From JACOMS01 sp051252005 (GTDB taxonomy: Bacteria > Pseudomonadota > Alphaproteobacteria > Caulobacterales > Maricaulaceae): a DNA stretch of 64,000 bases. Below the pieces are notes generated by a model that saw only the letters and a list, made by a program, of their open reading frames with translations, had not been told where the DNA came from and did no database searches. Positions 35,007 through 44,056 of the stretch are shown here, piece after piece. Positions within the stretch are counted from its first letter, which is position 1. Each line of letters opens with the position of its first letter. Location of the stretch: contig JBPOEZ010000001.1 in assembly GCA_051252005.1 (NCBI GenBank), positions 1-64,000 of the forward strand, given 5' to 3'. The position numbers and the translations under genes are program-made.

Positions 35007-37024
35007 TAAAAAAAATACTGATAGCGAACCGGGGTGAGATTGCTTGCCGTGTTATAAAAACCGCCCGCAAAATGGGTATCAAAACCGTGGCGGTTTATTC
35101 GGAGGCGGATAAGAACGCGCTGCATGTGTCCATGGCGGATGAGGCGGTGCATATTGGCCCCGCGGCGGTGAACCAATCTTATTTGGTGATGGATAAAATC
35201 ATTAAAGCGATCGAGGATACTGGCGCGGACGCTGTGCATCCGGGGTATGGTTTTCTCTCGGAAAACCCTGAATTTGCAAAGTTGCTTCACAAAAAGAAGA
35301 TCGCCTTTATCGGACCGAATCCGCACGCGATTGTGTCTATGGGCGATAAAATTACGTCTAAGAAACTCGCGCAAGAAGCGGGCGTGTCCTGTGTTCCGGG
35401 CCATATGGGCCTGATCGAAGACGCGGATGAGGCGGTGAAGATCTCAAACAAAGTCGGCTATCCCGTCATGATCAAAGCCTCTGCGGGCGGCGGCGGTAAG
35501 GGTATGCGCATTGCCTATAATGACGAAGAAGCGCGCGAAGGCTTTCAGTCCTCCAAGAACGAAGCCGCGAACTCTTTCGGTGATGACCGTATCTTTATTG
35601 AAAAGTTCGTCGAGCAGCCCCGCCATATCGAAATCCAAGTTTTGGGTGATAAGCACGGCAATGTGATTTATCTCGGCGAACGCGAATGTTCCATTCAGCG
35701 CCGTAACCAAAAGGTCATCGAAGAGGCCCCGTCGCCGTTCCTTGACGAAGAAACCCGCGCCGCAATGGGCGCGGAATCCGTCGCTCTCGCTAAGGCCGTT
35801 GATTATGACAGCGCCGGTACGGTGGAGTTCATTGTCGACAAAGATAAGAACTTCTACTTCCTTGAAATGAATACGCGTCTTCAGGTCGAACATCCCGTTA
35901 CGGAATTAATTACAGGCGTTGATCTGGTTGAGCAGATGATCCGCTCCGCCCAAGGCGAAAAGCTGTCCATGACGCAAAAGGACGTGAAGCTTAACGGCTG
36001 GGCACTGGAATCGCGGATTTACGCCGAAGACCCATACCGGAACTTCTTGCCCTCTATTGGGCGGCTTAAACGCTACCGTCCGCCAGCAGAAGGCACGCTA
36101 GAAAACGGCGCGATTATCCGTAACGATACGGGCGTATATGAAGGCGGCGAGATCAGCATGTATTACGATCCGATGATCGCCAAGCTATGCACTTGGGGCG
36201 AAGATCGCGGCGTGGCGCTTAAGGCTATGCGCGGGGCGCTTGATAAATTTGAGCTGGACGGCATTGGCCACAATATCCCGTTCCTGCAAGCCGTCTATGA
36301 TCATGACCGCTTTGTCCGCGGGGATATTACAACAGCATTTATCGCCGAAGAATATCCCGAAGGCTTTGAGGGCGCGCCAGTCAATTCTGGCCATGCGCGT
36401 AAGATCGCCGCGCTCGCGGCGCTTATGTTCGATATTGTTGAAAACCGAAACGTCAAAATTTCAGGTGCATTGCAAAACCATAAACGCCATGTACCCGAAG
36501 ACTGGGCAATCCAAGTGGGTGACTTGCATTATAACGTCCGCGTCAAAGGCAGCGAAGGTATCCGCACAGTTATCGTCGGCGACGAAACCGAAAAGGCCGA
36601 TGTCGAAATGGAAGTCAGCACACATTGGCGGCCGGGGCAGCGTTTAATCTCTGCGATAATCGACAGCGAGCCGTTTAATTGTCAGGCAAGGCGATACCCA
36701 GAAGGCGCGACGGTCTCTCATCGCGGCTGTATGTTTAAGGTTGCGGTGCGCTCACCCCGCGCGGCGGAGCTTGCCAAACTTATGCCGGTTAAAGTCGCGG
36801 CTGATACAAGCAATCTACTGCTCTGCCCCATGCCCGGCGTGATCGTTTCTATTCTGGTGGCCGAAGGCGACGAAGTCCAAGACGGACAAGCTCTCGCCGT
36901 GGTTGAAGCCATGAAGATGGAAAACACTCTGCGCGCCGAGAAGAAGGGCGTGATTGCTAAGATCAACGCTAAGGCTGGCGAAAACCTCGCCGTCGACGAA
37001 ATCATCATGGAATTTGAAACGTAA
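35003..37024 (+). CDS. pccA: Propionyl-CoA carboxylase alpha subunit (biotin carboxylase/BCCP)
   Basis: A 673-residue protein with the biotin carboxylase domain at the N terminus (KKILIANRGEIACRV; ATP-grasp loop KASAGGGGKGMRIA; catalytic EMNTRLQVEHPVTE), the middle linking domain, and a C-terminal biotinyl domain with VVEAMKMENTL (biotinylated Lys near residue 638). It carboxylates biotin for PccB. Overlaps its neighbours on both sides (ATGA upstream, TAATG downstream). Confidence 0.95.
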   Translation: MIKKILIANRGEIACRVIKTARKMGIKTVAVYSEADKNALHVSMADEAVHIGPAAVNQSYLVMDKIIKAIEDTGADAVHPGYGFLSENPEFAKLLHKKKIAFIGPNPHAIVSMGDKITSKKLAQEAGVSCVPGHMGLIEDADEAVKISNKVGYPVMIKASAGGGGKGMRIAYNDEEAREGFQSSKNEAANSFGDDRIFIEKFVEQPRHIEIQVLGDKHGNVIYLGERECSIQRRNQKVIEEAPSPFLDEETRAAMGAESVALAKAVDYDSAGTVEFIVDKDKNFYFLEMNTRLQVEHPVTELITGVDLVEQMIRSAQGEKLSMTQKDVKLNGWALESRIYAEDPYRNFLPSIGRLKRYRPPAEGTLENGAIIRNDTGVYEGGEISMYYDPMIAKLCTWGEDRGVALKAMRGALDKFELDGIGHNIPFLQAVYDHDRFVRGDITTAFIAEEYPEGFEGAPVNSGHARKIAALAALMFDIVENRNVKISGALQNHKRHVPEDWAIQVGDLHYNVRVKGSEGIRTVIVGDETEKADVEMEVSTHWRPGQRLISAIIDSEPFNCQARRYPEGATVSHRGCMFKVAVRSPRAAELAKLMPVKVAADTSNLLLCPMPGVIVSILVAEGDEVQDGQALAVVEAMKMENTLRAEKKGVIAKINAKAGENLAVDEIIMEFET

Positions 37025-39150
37025 TGACGACAATGAAAGACTGGTACGCGCTTGCGGAAAAAGAACTTCGCGGGCGAGAGGTTGAGAGCCTCACCATAGA
37101 GACGCCTGAAGGCATCGACATTAAGCCGATCTATACGGCCGATGACGCGCCGCAAATGGCAGAACTTCCGGGCTTTGCGCCGTTTACGCGCGGCGTCCGC
37201 GCAACCATGTATGCCAACCGTCCATGGACGATCCGGCAATATGCGGGCTTTTCTACCGCCGAAGAAAGCAATGCGTTCTACCGAAAGAATTTAGAAGCGG
37301 GACAAAAAGGTCTGTCCGTTGCCTTCGATTTAGCGACGCACAGGGGTTATGATAGTGATCACCCGCGCGTATCCGGCGATGTCGGCAAAGCGGGCGTGGC
37401 GATTGATTCCGTCGAAGATATGAAAATCCTTTTCGACGGTATCCCGCTCGATAAAATGTCAGTCTCTATGACGATGAACGGCGCGGTTATTCCGATCCTC
37501 GCCATGTTTGTTGTGGCGGGCGAAGAGCAGGGCGTGGATAAATCTAAGCTCTCTGGAACGATCCAAAATGACGTCTTGAAAGAGTTCATGGTGCGGAACA
37601 CCTATATTTATCCGCCTGAGCCGAGCATGAAAATCATCGGCGATATTATCGAATATACGTCGCAGGAAATGCCGAAATATAATTCCATTTCTATCTCTGG
37701 CTATCACATGCAAGAGGCCGGCGCGACGCTCGCGCAGGAGCTGGCTTTCACACTCGCGGACGGCATGGATTATGTCCGCGCGGCGATGGCCAAAGGTCTT
37801 GGCGTGGACGAGTTTGCAGGGCGGCTCTCGTTCTTTTTCTGCATCGGCATGAACGTCTTTATGGAAGCGGCCAAGCTGCGCGCGGCGCGGCAATTATGGT
37901 CGCGCATCATGACGGATTTCGGCGCGAAGGAAACCAAATCGAAAATGCTCCGCACGCACTGCCAGACCTCCGGCGTGTCTTTGACCGAGCAAGACCCTTA
38001 CAATAATGTCGTCCGTACGGCGTTCGAAGCGATGGCGGCGGTTCTGGGCGGAACGCAGTCTTTGCACACCAATAGCTTCGACGAAGCCATTGCGCTGCCG
38101 ACGGAGTTTTCCGCGCGTATCGCCCGAAACACGCAATTAATTCTGCAAAACGAAACGGGCGTCACGGACGTTATCGATCCGCTTGGCGGCTCCTATTATG
38201 TTGAGGCTTTGACCAAAGATCTCGCCGACAAAGCGTGGGCGATGATTGAGGAAATCGAGGCCGAGGGCGGCATGACCAAGGCGATTGAAAAAGGCATCCC
38301 CAAGATGAAAATCGAGGAAGCCGCCGCGCGCCGTCAGGCCCGCGTGGACAAGGGCGAAGACGTTATTGTCGGCGTCAATAAGTTCCGTCTTGAGGATGAA
38401 GAGCCTGTCGATATTTTAGACATTGATAATGATAAGGTTCGCAAAGGGCAGATTGCACGGATTAAAAAGATGCGCGCCTCGCGTAACGAAGCTGCCTGCC
38501 AATCCGCGCTTAAAACGCTCGAAAATTACGCCAAGAACGGCGATGGTAACCTCCTGCGGGCCGCTGTCGAAGCCGCGCGAGCTCGGGCTACACTAGGCGA
38601 AATTTCTGACGCGATGGAAGCGGCGTTTGGCCGCCATAAGCCTGTGACCCGCGTGATCAAAGGCGTCTATTCTGCCGCTTATAAAGACGACCCTGCCTAT
38701 ATTTCGGTACAAGAAAAAATCACGGAATATAAGAGCGAAAAAGGCAACCCGCCTTATGTGTTGATCGCCAAAATGGGCCAAGACGGTCATGACCGCGGCG
38801 CGAAAATCATCGCCACGGCCTTTGCTGATTTAGGCTTCAAAGTGGATATGACGGACTTGTTTTCCACGCCGGAAGAGACGGCGGATATGGCAATCCAAAG
38901 CGGCGTTGATGCTATCGGCGTCTCGTCTCTGGCGGCGGGTCATAAAACTCTCGTGCCGGAACTGATTAAGCACCTTAAAGCCAAAAACGCCGGACACATA
39001 AAAATCTTCGTCGGCGGCGTCATCCCCGAACAAGATTACAGCTTCCTACGGGCAAACGGCGTAGAAGAAATTTTCGGTCCCGGAACGAATGTGCTTGAGG
39101 CGGCCTACGCAGTGCTCGCGATTATTGCGGGGATGAAGCGGAATCGATAA
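37024..39150 (+). CDS. scpA: Methylmalonyl-CoA mutase (B12-dependent)
   Basis: A 708-residue mutase with the substrate-binding TIM barrel (RPWTIRQYAGFSTAEESN; SVAFDLATHRGYDSDHPRV; SLHTNSFDEA) and a C-terminal B12 domain with the cobalamin motif GQDGHDRGAK (around residues 585-594, lower ligand His) and SSLAAGHKT. It converts methylmalonyl-CoA to succinyl-CoA, completing propionate use. A separate small subunit is absent, fitting the homodimeric type. Alternative symbol mcmA/mutB. Coupled to pccA by TAATG. Confidence 0.94.
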   Translation: MTTMKDWYALAEKELRGREVESLTIETPEGIDIKPIYTADDAPQMAELPGFAPFTRGVRATMYANRPWTIRQYAGFSTAEESNAFYRKNLEAGQKGLSVAFDLATHRGYDSDHPRVSGDVGKAGVAIDSVEDMKILFDGIPLDKMSVSMTMNGAVIPILAMFVVAGEEQGVDKSKLSGTIQNDVLKEFMVRNTYIYPPEPSMKIIGDIIEYTSQEMPKYNSISISGYHMQEAGATLAQELAFTLADGMDYVRAAMAKGLGVDEFAGRLSFFFCIGMNVFMEAAKLRAARQLWSRIMTDFGAKETKSKMLRTHCQTSGVSLTEQDPYNNVVRTAFEAMAAVLGGTQSLHTNSFDEAIALPTEFSARIARNTQLILQNETGVTDVIDPLGGSYYVEALTKDLADKAWAMIEEIEAEGGMTKAIEKGIPKMKIEEAAARRQARVDKGEDVIVGVNKFRLEDEEPVDILDIDNDKVRKGQIARIKKMRASRNEAACQSALKTLENYAKNGDGNLLRAAVEAARARATLGEISDAMEAAFGRHKPVTRVIKGVYSAAYKDDPAYISVQEKITEYKSEKGNPPYVLIAKMGQDGHDRGAKIIATAFADLGFKVDMTDLFSTPEETADMAIQSGVDAIGVSSLAAGHKTLVPELIKHLKAKNAGHIKIFVGGVIPEQDYSFLRANGVEEIFGPGTNVLEAAYAVLAIIAGMKRNR

Positions 39151-39167
39151 CAGGGAGGTTAGCTTTT

Positions 39168-40211
39168 ATGTTTACTGAACCAACAGTAATTATCTTAGGG
39201 GCAGGTTCTAGTGCGGAATTCGGCCTGCCAACAGGGAGGGCAATATTTGATCATATAGCAGCTCCTAGTAACCCAATACTTTCAAAAGATTTAAATGAAA
39301 TGCCGAAAAGGTATTCAACGTTTGGGAGTACCTTTAATGACTTTTATATTAAGCGGATTGGAAACAGGGAGAATCTATCTCCATTGTTTAAAAAGGGACG
39401 GCAGGGCTACCATCAATCAATTGATCAGCTTGCCACGAGAAATTTATCGCTTTTAGAAACGTCAAAATTACTGTCAGCGTGGTGCATTTTAAGTAGGGTA
39501 TACATCAAGGAGCTTAAGCCATACTCTACAAACTCTAATTTCCGACGGATTGTCCCTAGTTACAATTGGAGGAATTCCAGAATAGGCCAGTATAGAAATT
39601 GGGTCGGCGCAATTGTTGAAAAGTATCGTGAGGCAGGGTCTTCAAAACAAGATTTATTGAAAAACAACCTTTCAGTGGTTACGTTTAACTATGACACTTT
39701 ATTTGCTGACGCTTTTCTGCATTTTTTGAAGATTGACGAAGATTGTGAAAAATTAGAAAGCGACTCATTGCCAGCTCTGGTTCATATATTTGGTTCATTT
39801 GGAAACATTAGAGAGTCAATGCATCTCTCAGAAATTGAATATGCCGCCGAACGAATATCTTTTATGGAAGAAATGCTAAATGAGTCGAACTCTGAAGTGG
39901 AGGCCGCGCGAACGCTCATAACATCGGCTAAGAAAATATTGCTTGTGGGCTTTGATTGCGACCGACGAAACGTGGATTTAATAGGATTAAAAAGCTCTGA
40001 AGCTGATATTTATGCAATTAACTATGATGGAAATGAGGCCTTAAATGTAAAGCTGACGGAGGAATTAAAGGTCCCCAATGAGCATATTATGTCTGGAAAT
40101 TCAAATAGCCCTATAGGTGTTTCCGAAGCATTCGAGAAAGGTTTTTTGGCGTTCCCTGATCGTTTTTCAAATAAAAGTTTTTATGAGTTCCATGGGGCAG
40201 GATCAACTTAG
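39168..40211 (+). CDS. SIR2-like domain protein (possible defence function)
   Basis: A 347-residue protein beginning VIILGAGSSAEFGLPTG, the Gly-rich dinucleotide site of SIR2-like proteins, then VVTFNYDTLFADAF and ALVHIFGSFG, corresponding to the FNYD and H-x-x-GS signatures of that superfamily, and a second Rossmann-like strand IL LVGFDCDRRNVD near the C terminus. Standalone SIR2-like proteins often act as NAD-depleting antiphage effectors; that role is inferred. The gene starts 17 bases after the mutase stop with a GGGAGG site, and is very AT-rich (17 of 60 G+C in 39241-39300), suggesting acquisition by transfer. Confidence 0.55.
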   Translation: MFTEPTVIILGAGSSAEFGLPTGRAIFDHIAAPSNPILSKDLNEMPKRYSTFGSTFNDFYIKRIGNRENLSPLFKKGRQGYHQSIDQLATRNLSLLETSKLLSAWCILSRVYIKELKPYSTNSNFRRIVPSYNWRNSRIGQYRNWVGAIVEKYREAGSSKQDLLKNNLSVVTFNYDTLFADAFLHFLKIDEDCEKLESDSLPALVHIFGSFGNIRESMHLSEIEYAAERISFMEEMLNESNSEVEAARTLITSAKKILLVGFDCDRRNVDLIGLKSSEADIYAINYDGNEALNVKLTEELKVPNEHIMSGNSNSPIGVSEAFEKGFLAFPDRFSNKSFYEFHGAGST

Positions 40212-40274
40212 ATCAATAAATCTCTATACGTCATGCTTAGGAATGCCTCTATTTTTATTGGGGTGACATGGGGG

Positions 40275-41414
40275 TCATGACATCGCCCCGTACAGCGCCT
40301 CAATCAACCGCAGGGACCGTGGATCGCCCATGAGGGAGTTGTCTTGGCGGGTCATGACGTAGGCGGCGGATAGGCCTGTTACGGGGTCGGCGAAGACGCA
40401 AGAGCCGCCCCAGCCGCTATGGCCGACGGTTTCGGCGTTAGGGCCGTAAAAATAGTTCGGGTCATTCCGCATCAACCCTGCGGCGAAGGTGACGTGGAAC
40501 GGCAGGACGCGGTCTTGTCCAGAGATGCGTTCTTTGCGCAAATTCGCTACCATGTCCTCGGCGAGGTATTTCTCTCCGCAGACGCTGCCGTCTACCGCCA
40601 TCTGCATGAGCTGCGCGAGGGATTTCGCTGTGGCGTGACAGTTGGAGCCTGCGAGTTCCGCCGTGCGCCACGCCTCGCGGCTTATCCCGGCCGGCGATGA
40701 CCAAGGCTGGAGGAAGGCGGCGCGGGTGACGTCTGTGATCTCTCCGAATTCGGCCATGCGGCGGGGCTTGAGCATATCAGCGCAGCGTGCATGTTCGCTC
40801 TCCGGTAGGCCGATCCAAATATCAAGATCATGCGGGGCGCAAATGTCTTCGCGTAATATGCGGCCAAGCGTGCGGCCTTCATCATCGGCGCGACGGGCGA
40901 TTTCTCCGGCTAAAAAACCGAATGTCACAGGATGATATCCGCTTGCTGATCCCGGTTTGTAGAGCGGCTCTTGCGCTTCAAGTTCTCCGCAAACGAGGTC
41001 CCAATTCAGCCAGTCTTCAGGTTTGAAATGCGGGTTCGTTATTCCGGATAGGCCCGATTGGTGGGACATGATCTGCGCTATAGTCAGCTTGCCTTTGCCT
41101 TGATTATCAAGCTCTGGCCAAAGCGTGCCTACGGGCATTTCGTAGCTAAGCTTGCCGCTATCCGCGAGATGGGCGATGACAAGGGAGGCCGCCGCCTTGC
41201 CAGAGGAGAACACAGCCACAAGGCTATCATCCGCGAAGGCTTTCGTTTTCTTTCGGTCAGCCCAGCCGCCTTTTAAATCAATTAAAGGCTCGCCGTGTTG
41301 ATAAACACAAAAGGCTGCGCCGTGTTCGCCGCCGTCCTTAAAGTTCTCGACAAAGGCATTTTTTACGGCATCAAAACGGGCATCGGCATTTAATTCAAAC
41401 GGAGTATCAGTCAC
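40275..41414 (-). CDS. Serine hydrolase of the beta-lactamase/EstB family
   Basis: A 379-residue protein with the class C beta-lactamase fold: S-x-x-K in VFSSGKAAASL (near residue 70), a Tyr motif in GSASGYHPVTFG, and HSGWGGS at the C-terminal part in place of KTG. Members are esterases or peptidases on small substrates; no signal peptide is seen, so it is probably cytoplasmic. The start is GTG at 41414, overlapping the pyridoxal kinase end by 8 bases, so the two are co-translated. Confidence 0.85.
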   Translation of the reverse strand: MTDTPFELNADARFDAVKNAFVENFKDGGEHGAAFCVYQHGEPLIDLKGGWADRKKTKAFADDSLVAVFSSGKAAASLVIAHLADSGKLSYEMPVGTLWPELDNQGKGKLTIAQIMSHQSGLSGITNPHFKPEDWLNWDLVCGELEAQEPLYKPGSASGYHPVTFGFLAGEIARRADDEGRTLGRILREDICAPHDLDIWIGLPESEHARCADMLKPRRMAEFGEITDVTRAAFLQPWSSPAGISREAWRTAELAGSNCHATAKSLAQLMQMAVDGSVCGEKYLAEDMVANLRKERISGQDRVLPFHVTFAAGLMRNDPNYFYGPNAETVGHSGWGGSCVFADPVTGLSAAYVMTRQDNSLMGDPRSLRLIEALYGAMS

Positions 41415-42234
41415 TTTTATATCTCTCTATCGGTAAAGGTTTCGCGCTGCTGAGCGCGTCTTGTTGATGAATGAGCGGCAGCTCGCCAAGGTCTTGCGCG
41501 TCGGCTGTCGACATCATGTCAAAGATCGCGGCGGTGGCTCTGGCAAAGGCGGCGTCTCTCGCCTCTTCGTTTAAAATATGGGCGAGGAACGTGGCGGCAA
41601 GCGCGTCGCCGCCGCCGTGTGGAACTTTGCTAAATTTATCATGGCGCACAAAAACGGTATCAGAATTTTGTCCGTAGAGCATCGCGCCAATTTTATCTTC
41701 AAACGGCACGGAGGTCACTAAAACGTCTCGATTTTGCGTGCCAAGCGCGGCGATGATTTCTGGCAAGCTGTCCACGGGTTTGCCGCTGATATAGGATAGC
41801 TCCCATACATTAGGGGTGATAATATCGGCCATGGGGATGAGCGTATCTTTGATGGCTTTGGCGACCGCATCCTTGATATAGAGCTTGCCGTGATCGCCCA
41901 TAACGGGGTCGACTAAGATGTGGGCAAACGGATTGTTTGCGCGGACATGGACAATGATTTCGGCGGCTAAAGCGGCATGGCTTTCGTCCGCCATATAGCC
42001 TGTCATGACCGCGTCGATAACGAGGTTCTGCGCTTTTATGCCCTCCCACATGCTGCGAAGGGTTTCTATCGGTACGGGCCCGCCTCCGGGCGCGCCCCAT
42101 CCGGGGTGTCGGCCCAGAAGCGTTGTCGGGAGTAAAACCGTGCGGACGTCAAGGCGGCGCAAACAAAATGCGCTCGCGCTCGCGCCGACATGGCTGGCCG
42201 CGACAAAAGACGATATGATCAATGCGGTTTTCAT
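41407..42234 (-). CDS. pdxY: Pyridoxal kinase PdxY-like
   Basis: A 275-residue ribokinase-fold protein. Visible: the N-terminal strand TALIISSFVAASHVGASAS, LLPTTLLGRHPGWG, DPVMGDHGKLYI (phosphate-binding region), ITPNVWELSYISGK, and the catalytic GGGDALAATFLAHI (GxGD, here GGGD). It phosphorylates pyridoxal in PLP salvage. The ATG at 42234 is preferred with GAGGA just upstream over an in-frame ATG at 42273. Divergent from the ArsC-like gene. Confidence 0.85.
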   Translation of the reverse strand: MKTALIISSFVAASHVGASASAFCLRRLDVRTVLLPTTLLGRHPGWGAPGGGPVPIETLRSMWEGIKAQNLVIDAVMTGYMADESHAALAAEIIVHVRANNPFAHILVDPVMGDHGKLYIKDAVAKAIKDTLIPMADIITPNVWELSYISGKPVDSLPEIIAALGTQNRDVLVTSVPFEDKIGAMLYGQNSDTVFVRHDKFSKVPHGGGDALAATFLAHILNEEARDAAFARATAAIFDMMSTADAQDLGELPLIHQQDALSSAKPLPIERYKSD

Positions 42235-42292
42235 TTCCTCCTGTGGACTATATGCTAGCGGGAAAATCAACACCGAATACTTAGGATCGTCT

Positions 42293-42640
42293 ATGTCTCT
42301 GACTATTTATCATAATCCACGCTGCTCTAAATCTCGGCAAACCTTGGCCCTTATCGAAGCGGCGGGGCAAAGCCCAGAGATTGTGCTCTATCTTCAAGAC
42401 CCGTTGACGGAGTCGGATATTAAAACGCTTTTGGAGCGTCTTGGTTATGCGTCTGCGCGCGACATGATGCGGCGCGGCGAGGCGAGCTATAAAGAGATGA
42501 AGCTCAAAGACGTAATCGATGAATACGCGCTCATCCGCGCTATGGCTAATGACCCGAAACTGATTGAGCGCCCGATTGTCGATAATGGAGTGAAGGCCAT
42601 CATGGGACGCCCGCCGGAAAATGTTCAGGCGCTGTTGTAA
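42293..42640 (+). CDS. arsC: Arsenate reductase (glutaredoxin-type), ArsC family
   Basis: A 115-residue protein, MSLTIYHNPRCSKSRQTLAL, with the catalytic cysteine of ArsC (C11) and downstream GEASYKEMKL and LIERPIVDNGVKAIMGRPPE, typical of ArsC. It reduces arsenate with glutaredoxin and glutathione. No other ars genes are nearby, so a general ArsC/Spx-like role is possible. The start at 42293 has AGGA about 6 bases upstream. Confidence 0.85.
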   Translation: MSLTIYHNPRCSKSRQTLALIEAAGQSPEIVLYLQDPLTESDIKTLLERLGYASARDMMRRGEASYKEMKLKDVIDEYALIRAMANDPKLIERPIVDNGVKAIMGRPPENVQALL

Positions 42641-42649
42641 GCGTTTGCC

Positions 42650-43054
42650 TTAATCGTAATAAGGTGTTTCAACGACGAACTTACAAAAATCTATTCTCGC
42701 AGGTTCTTTATCCTGCGGAGAGGCTGCAAGATATTCGAGTTTTAAAACATAGCCTTTGACGGCGGCGCTAGCATTTGCATGAGCAAGCCATACTTCGCCT
42801 TGAAATAACCGATCATACATCTTCGGGTATTTCTTATTATGCTCAAAGACTTTTTCCATCTGTTGGGGAATGGTTTCTTTTAGCATGTTTTGGGAGAGCC
42901 TATAGTTTTCTTTCGTGAAATCAGTCTCAAAACGTTGCATGTCTGGCTCGATTTTAGACGAAAAATCATGGCATATAGGCTGATCTGCATAAGCGGTTCG
43001 CGCTTGGAGACATGTCACAGCAATTAGGGCCAGAAATAAACTATCGAAATGCAT
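42650..43054 (-). CDS. Secreted protein of unknown function
   Basis: A 134-residue protein with a signal peptide (LFLALIAVTCLQARTAYA, then DQPICHDF). Two cysteines of the mature part (ICHDF near the start and DFCKFVV near the end) could form a disulfide. No family is recognised. The ATG at 43054 has a strong AGGAAG site 3 bases upstream. Its coding end lies 10 bases from the convergent ArsC gene. Confidence 0.65.
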   Translation of the reverse strand: MHFDSLFLALIAVTCLQARTAYADQPICHDFSSKIEPDMQRFETDFTKENYRLSQNMLKETIPQQMEKVFEHNKKYPKMYDRLFQGEVWLAHANASAAVKGYVLKLEYLAASPQDKEPARIDFCKFVVETPYYD

Positions 43055-43095
43055 AAACTTCCTAAGATGCGGCTTAAGGGTCTCCTTGATCTTAC

Positions 43096-43917
43096 CTAAA
43101 GCGGCCATAAAGCCCAGCGGAATGCGTCTTCTTTTGTGGCGCGGAAAATTGTGTGATGCTTTTCTTTGGGGCGCGGATCATATGTCCATGTTAGGCCATT
43201 TGGCGCTGCGGCGTCCAAGGCTTCGGCCAATTGCTTTGTATGCTGATTTATATCGCCCACGTTTGAGGCCGTAAACCAGAGCTTACGAGGTTGTTGATCA
43301 TAGGCGGCCAACGTTGTTGCGGCGTTCGTAGACAGGCTATGATTATCCCACCACAATGACGGATCCATGGCGATATAGATATTAAACATGTCAGGGCGGC
43401 GCATAAATGTGTCCATGACAAACAGTCCCGCTAGCGACTCGCCGACTATGGCGCGTTGATCAGTTACGCGGTATTTTTGTTCGATTTCAGGGAATAGCTC
43501 GTCTTTGATGAACTGGCCAAAGGCGGCCGCGCCGTCTGTGCCTGGGGCGACTTCAAGGTCTTCTGTTACGGTTGACGGCCCTGTTAAATCTCGGCGGCGT
43601 TCGGTATTTTCAATACCGACAAGGATCAGCGGCGCAATTTCGCCTGCGTCTATTAACTTTGAAAGCGTGTTGGCGATATGGGGGAAGTCTTCTTTGAGAC
43701 CGCCGTCGGGCATATACAGTACAGGAAAGGCTTGATCGCTCGTCTCGTATTCGGGCGGTGTCCACACAGTAATTACGCGCTCTTCTTGGACAATTTTAGA
43801 GTCAATCGTCAGGATCGTATGCGGCGGGATAGGATCAACCGGAGCCGTCTTCTGACAGGCGGATAGCGGTAGAAGACTCATGACAATCATAGCCCTAAGT
43901 AAGTGAAAAACTTTCAT
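43096..43917 (-). CDS. Esterase lipoprotein (IroE/esterase D-like, alpha/beta hydrolase)
   Basis: A 273-residue lipoprotein (lipobox LSAC-QK) of the putative esterase family that includes siderophore esterases and S-formylglutathione hydrolase. Visible: FPVLYMPDGG, VGIENTERRRDLT, nucleophile elbow VGESLAGLFVM (Ser), and the catalytic His in EKHHTIF. The substrate is unknown. It ends 42 bases before the start of the small secreted-protein gene, with which it may share a transcript. Confidence 0.85.
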   Translation of the reverse strand: MKVFHLLRAMIVMSLLPLSACQKTAPVDPIPPHTILTIDSKIVQEERVITVWTPPEYETSDQAFPVLYMPDGGLKEDFPHIANTLSKLIDAGEIAPLILVGIENTERRRDLTGPSTVTEDLEVAPGTDGAAAFGQFIKDELFPEIEQKYRVTDQRAIVGESLAGLFVMDTFMRRPDMFNIYIAMDPSLWWDNHSLSTNAATTLAAYDQQPRKLWFTASNVGDINQHTKQLAEALDAAAPNGLTWTYDPRPKEKHHTIFRATKEDAFRWALWPL

Positions 43918-43949
43918 GACGCATATCCTGTGATGTTTTTATGATGTGT

Positions 43950-44042
43950 ATAGGTGCAAAAGCCGCAAGGCAATGTGCCATTGCTTGGAAGTGGTTGCGC
44001 CGGAAACATTCAAGCCCGCTGTGAGGCGGGCTTTGTTTTTTG
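43950..44042 (+). ncRNA. Candidate small RNA: two hairpins plus terminator
   Basis: On the plus strand a bulged hairpin CAAGGCAATG-TGC-CATTGCTTG (43966-43987) is followed by an 8-bp terminator stem AAGCCCGC/GCGGGCTT (44012-44033) and a T-rich tail TTGTTTTTTG. No plus-strand gene precedes it; both neighbours are leftward. A TATGAT-like -10 lies near 43940. The shape suits a short regulatory RNA, but expression is unproven. Confidence 0.35.
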
Positions 44043-44056
44043 TCGTTTTGCGGATG

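Noticed and set aside
44012..44042. Terminator of the PadR gene
   Set aside because: The hairpin is just past the padR stop, but its T-run is on the opposite strand, so it does not serve padR as a standard terminator.
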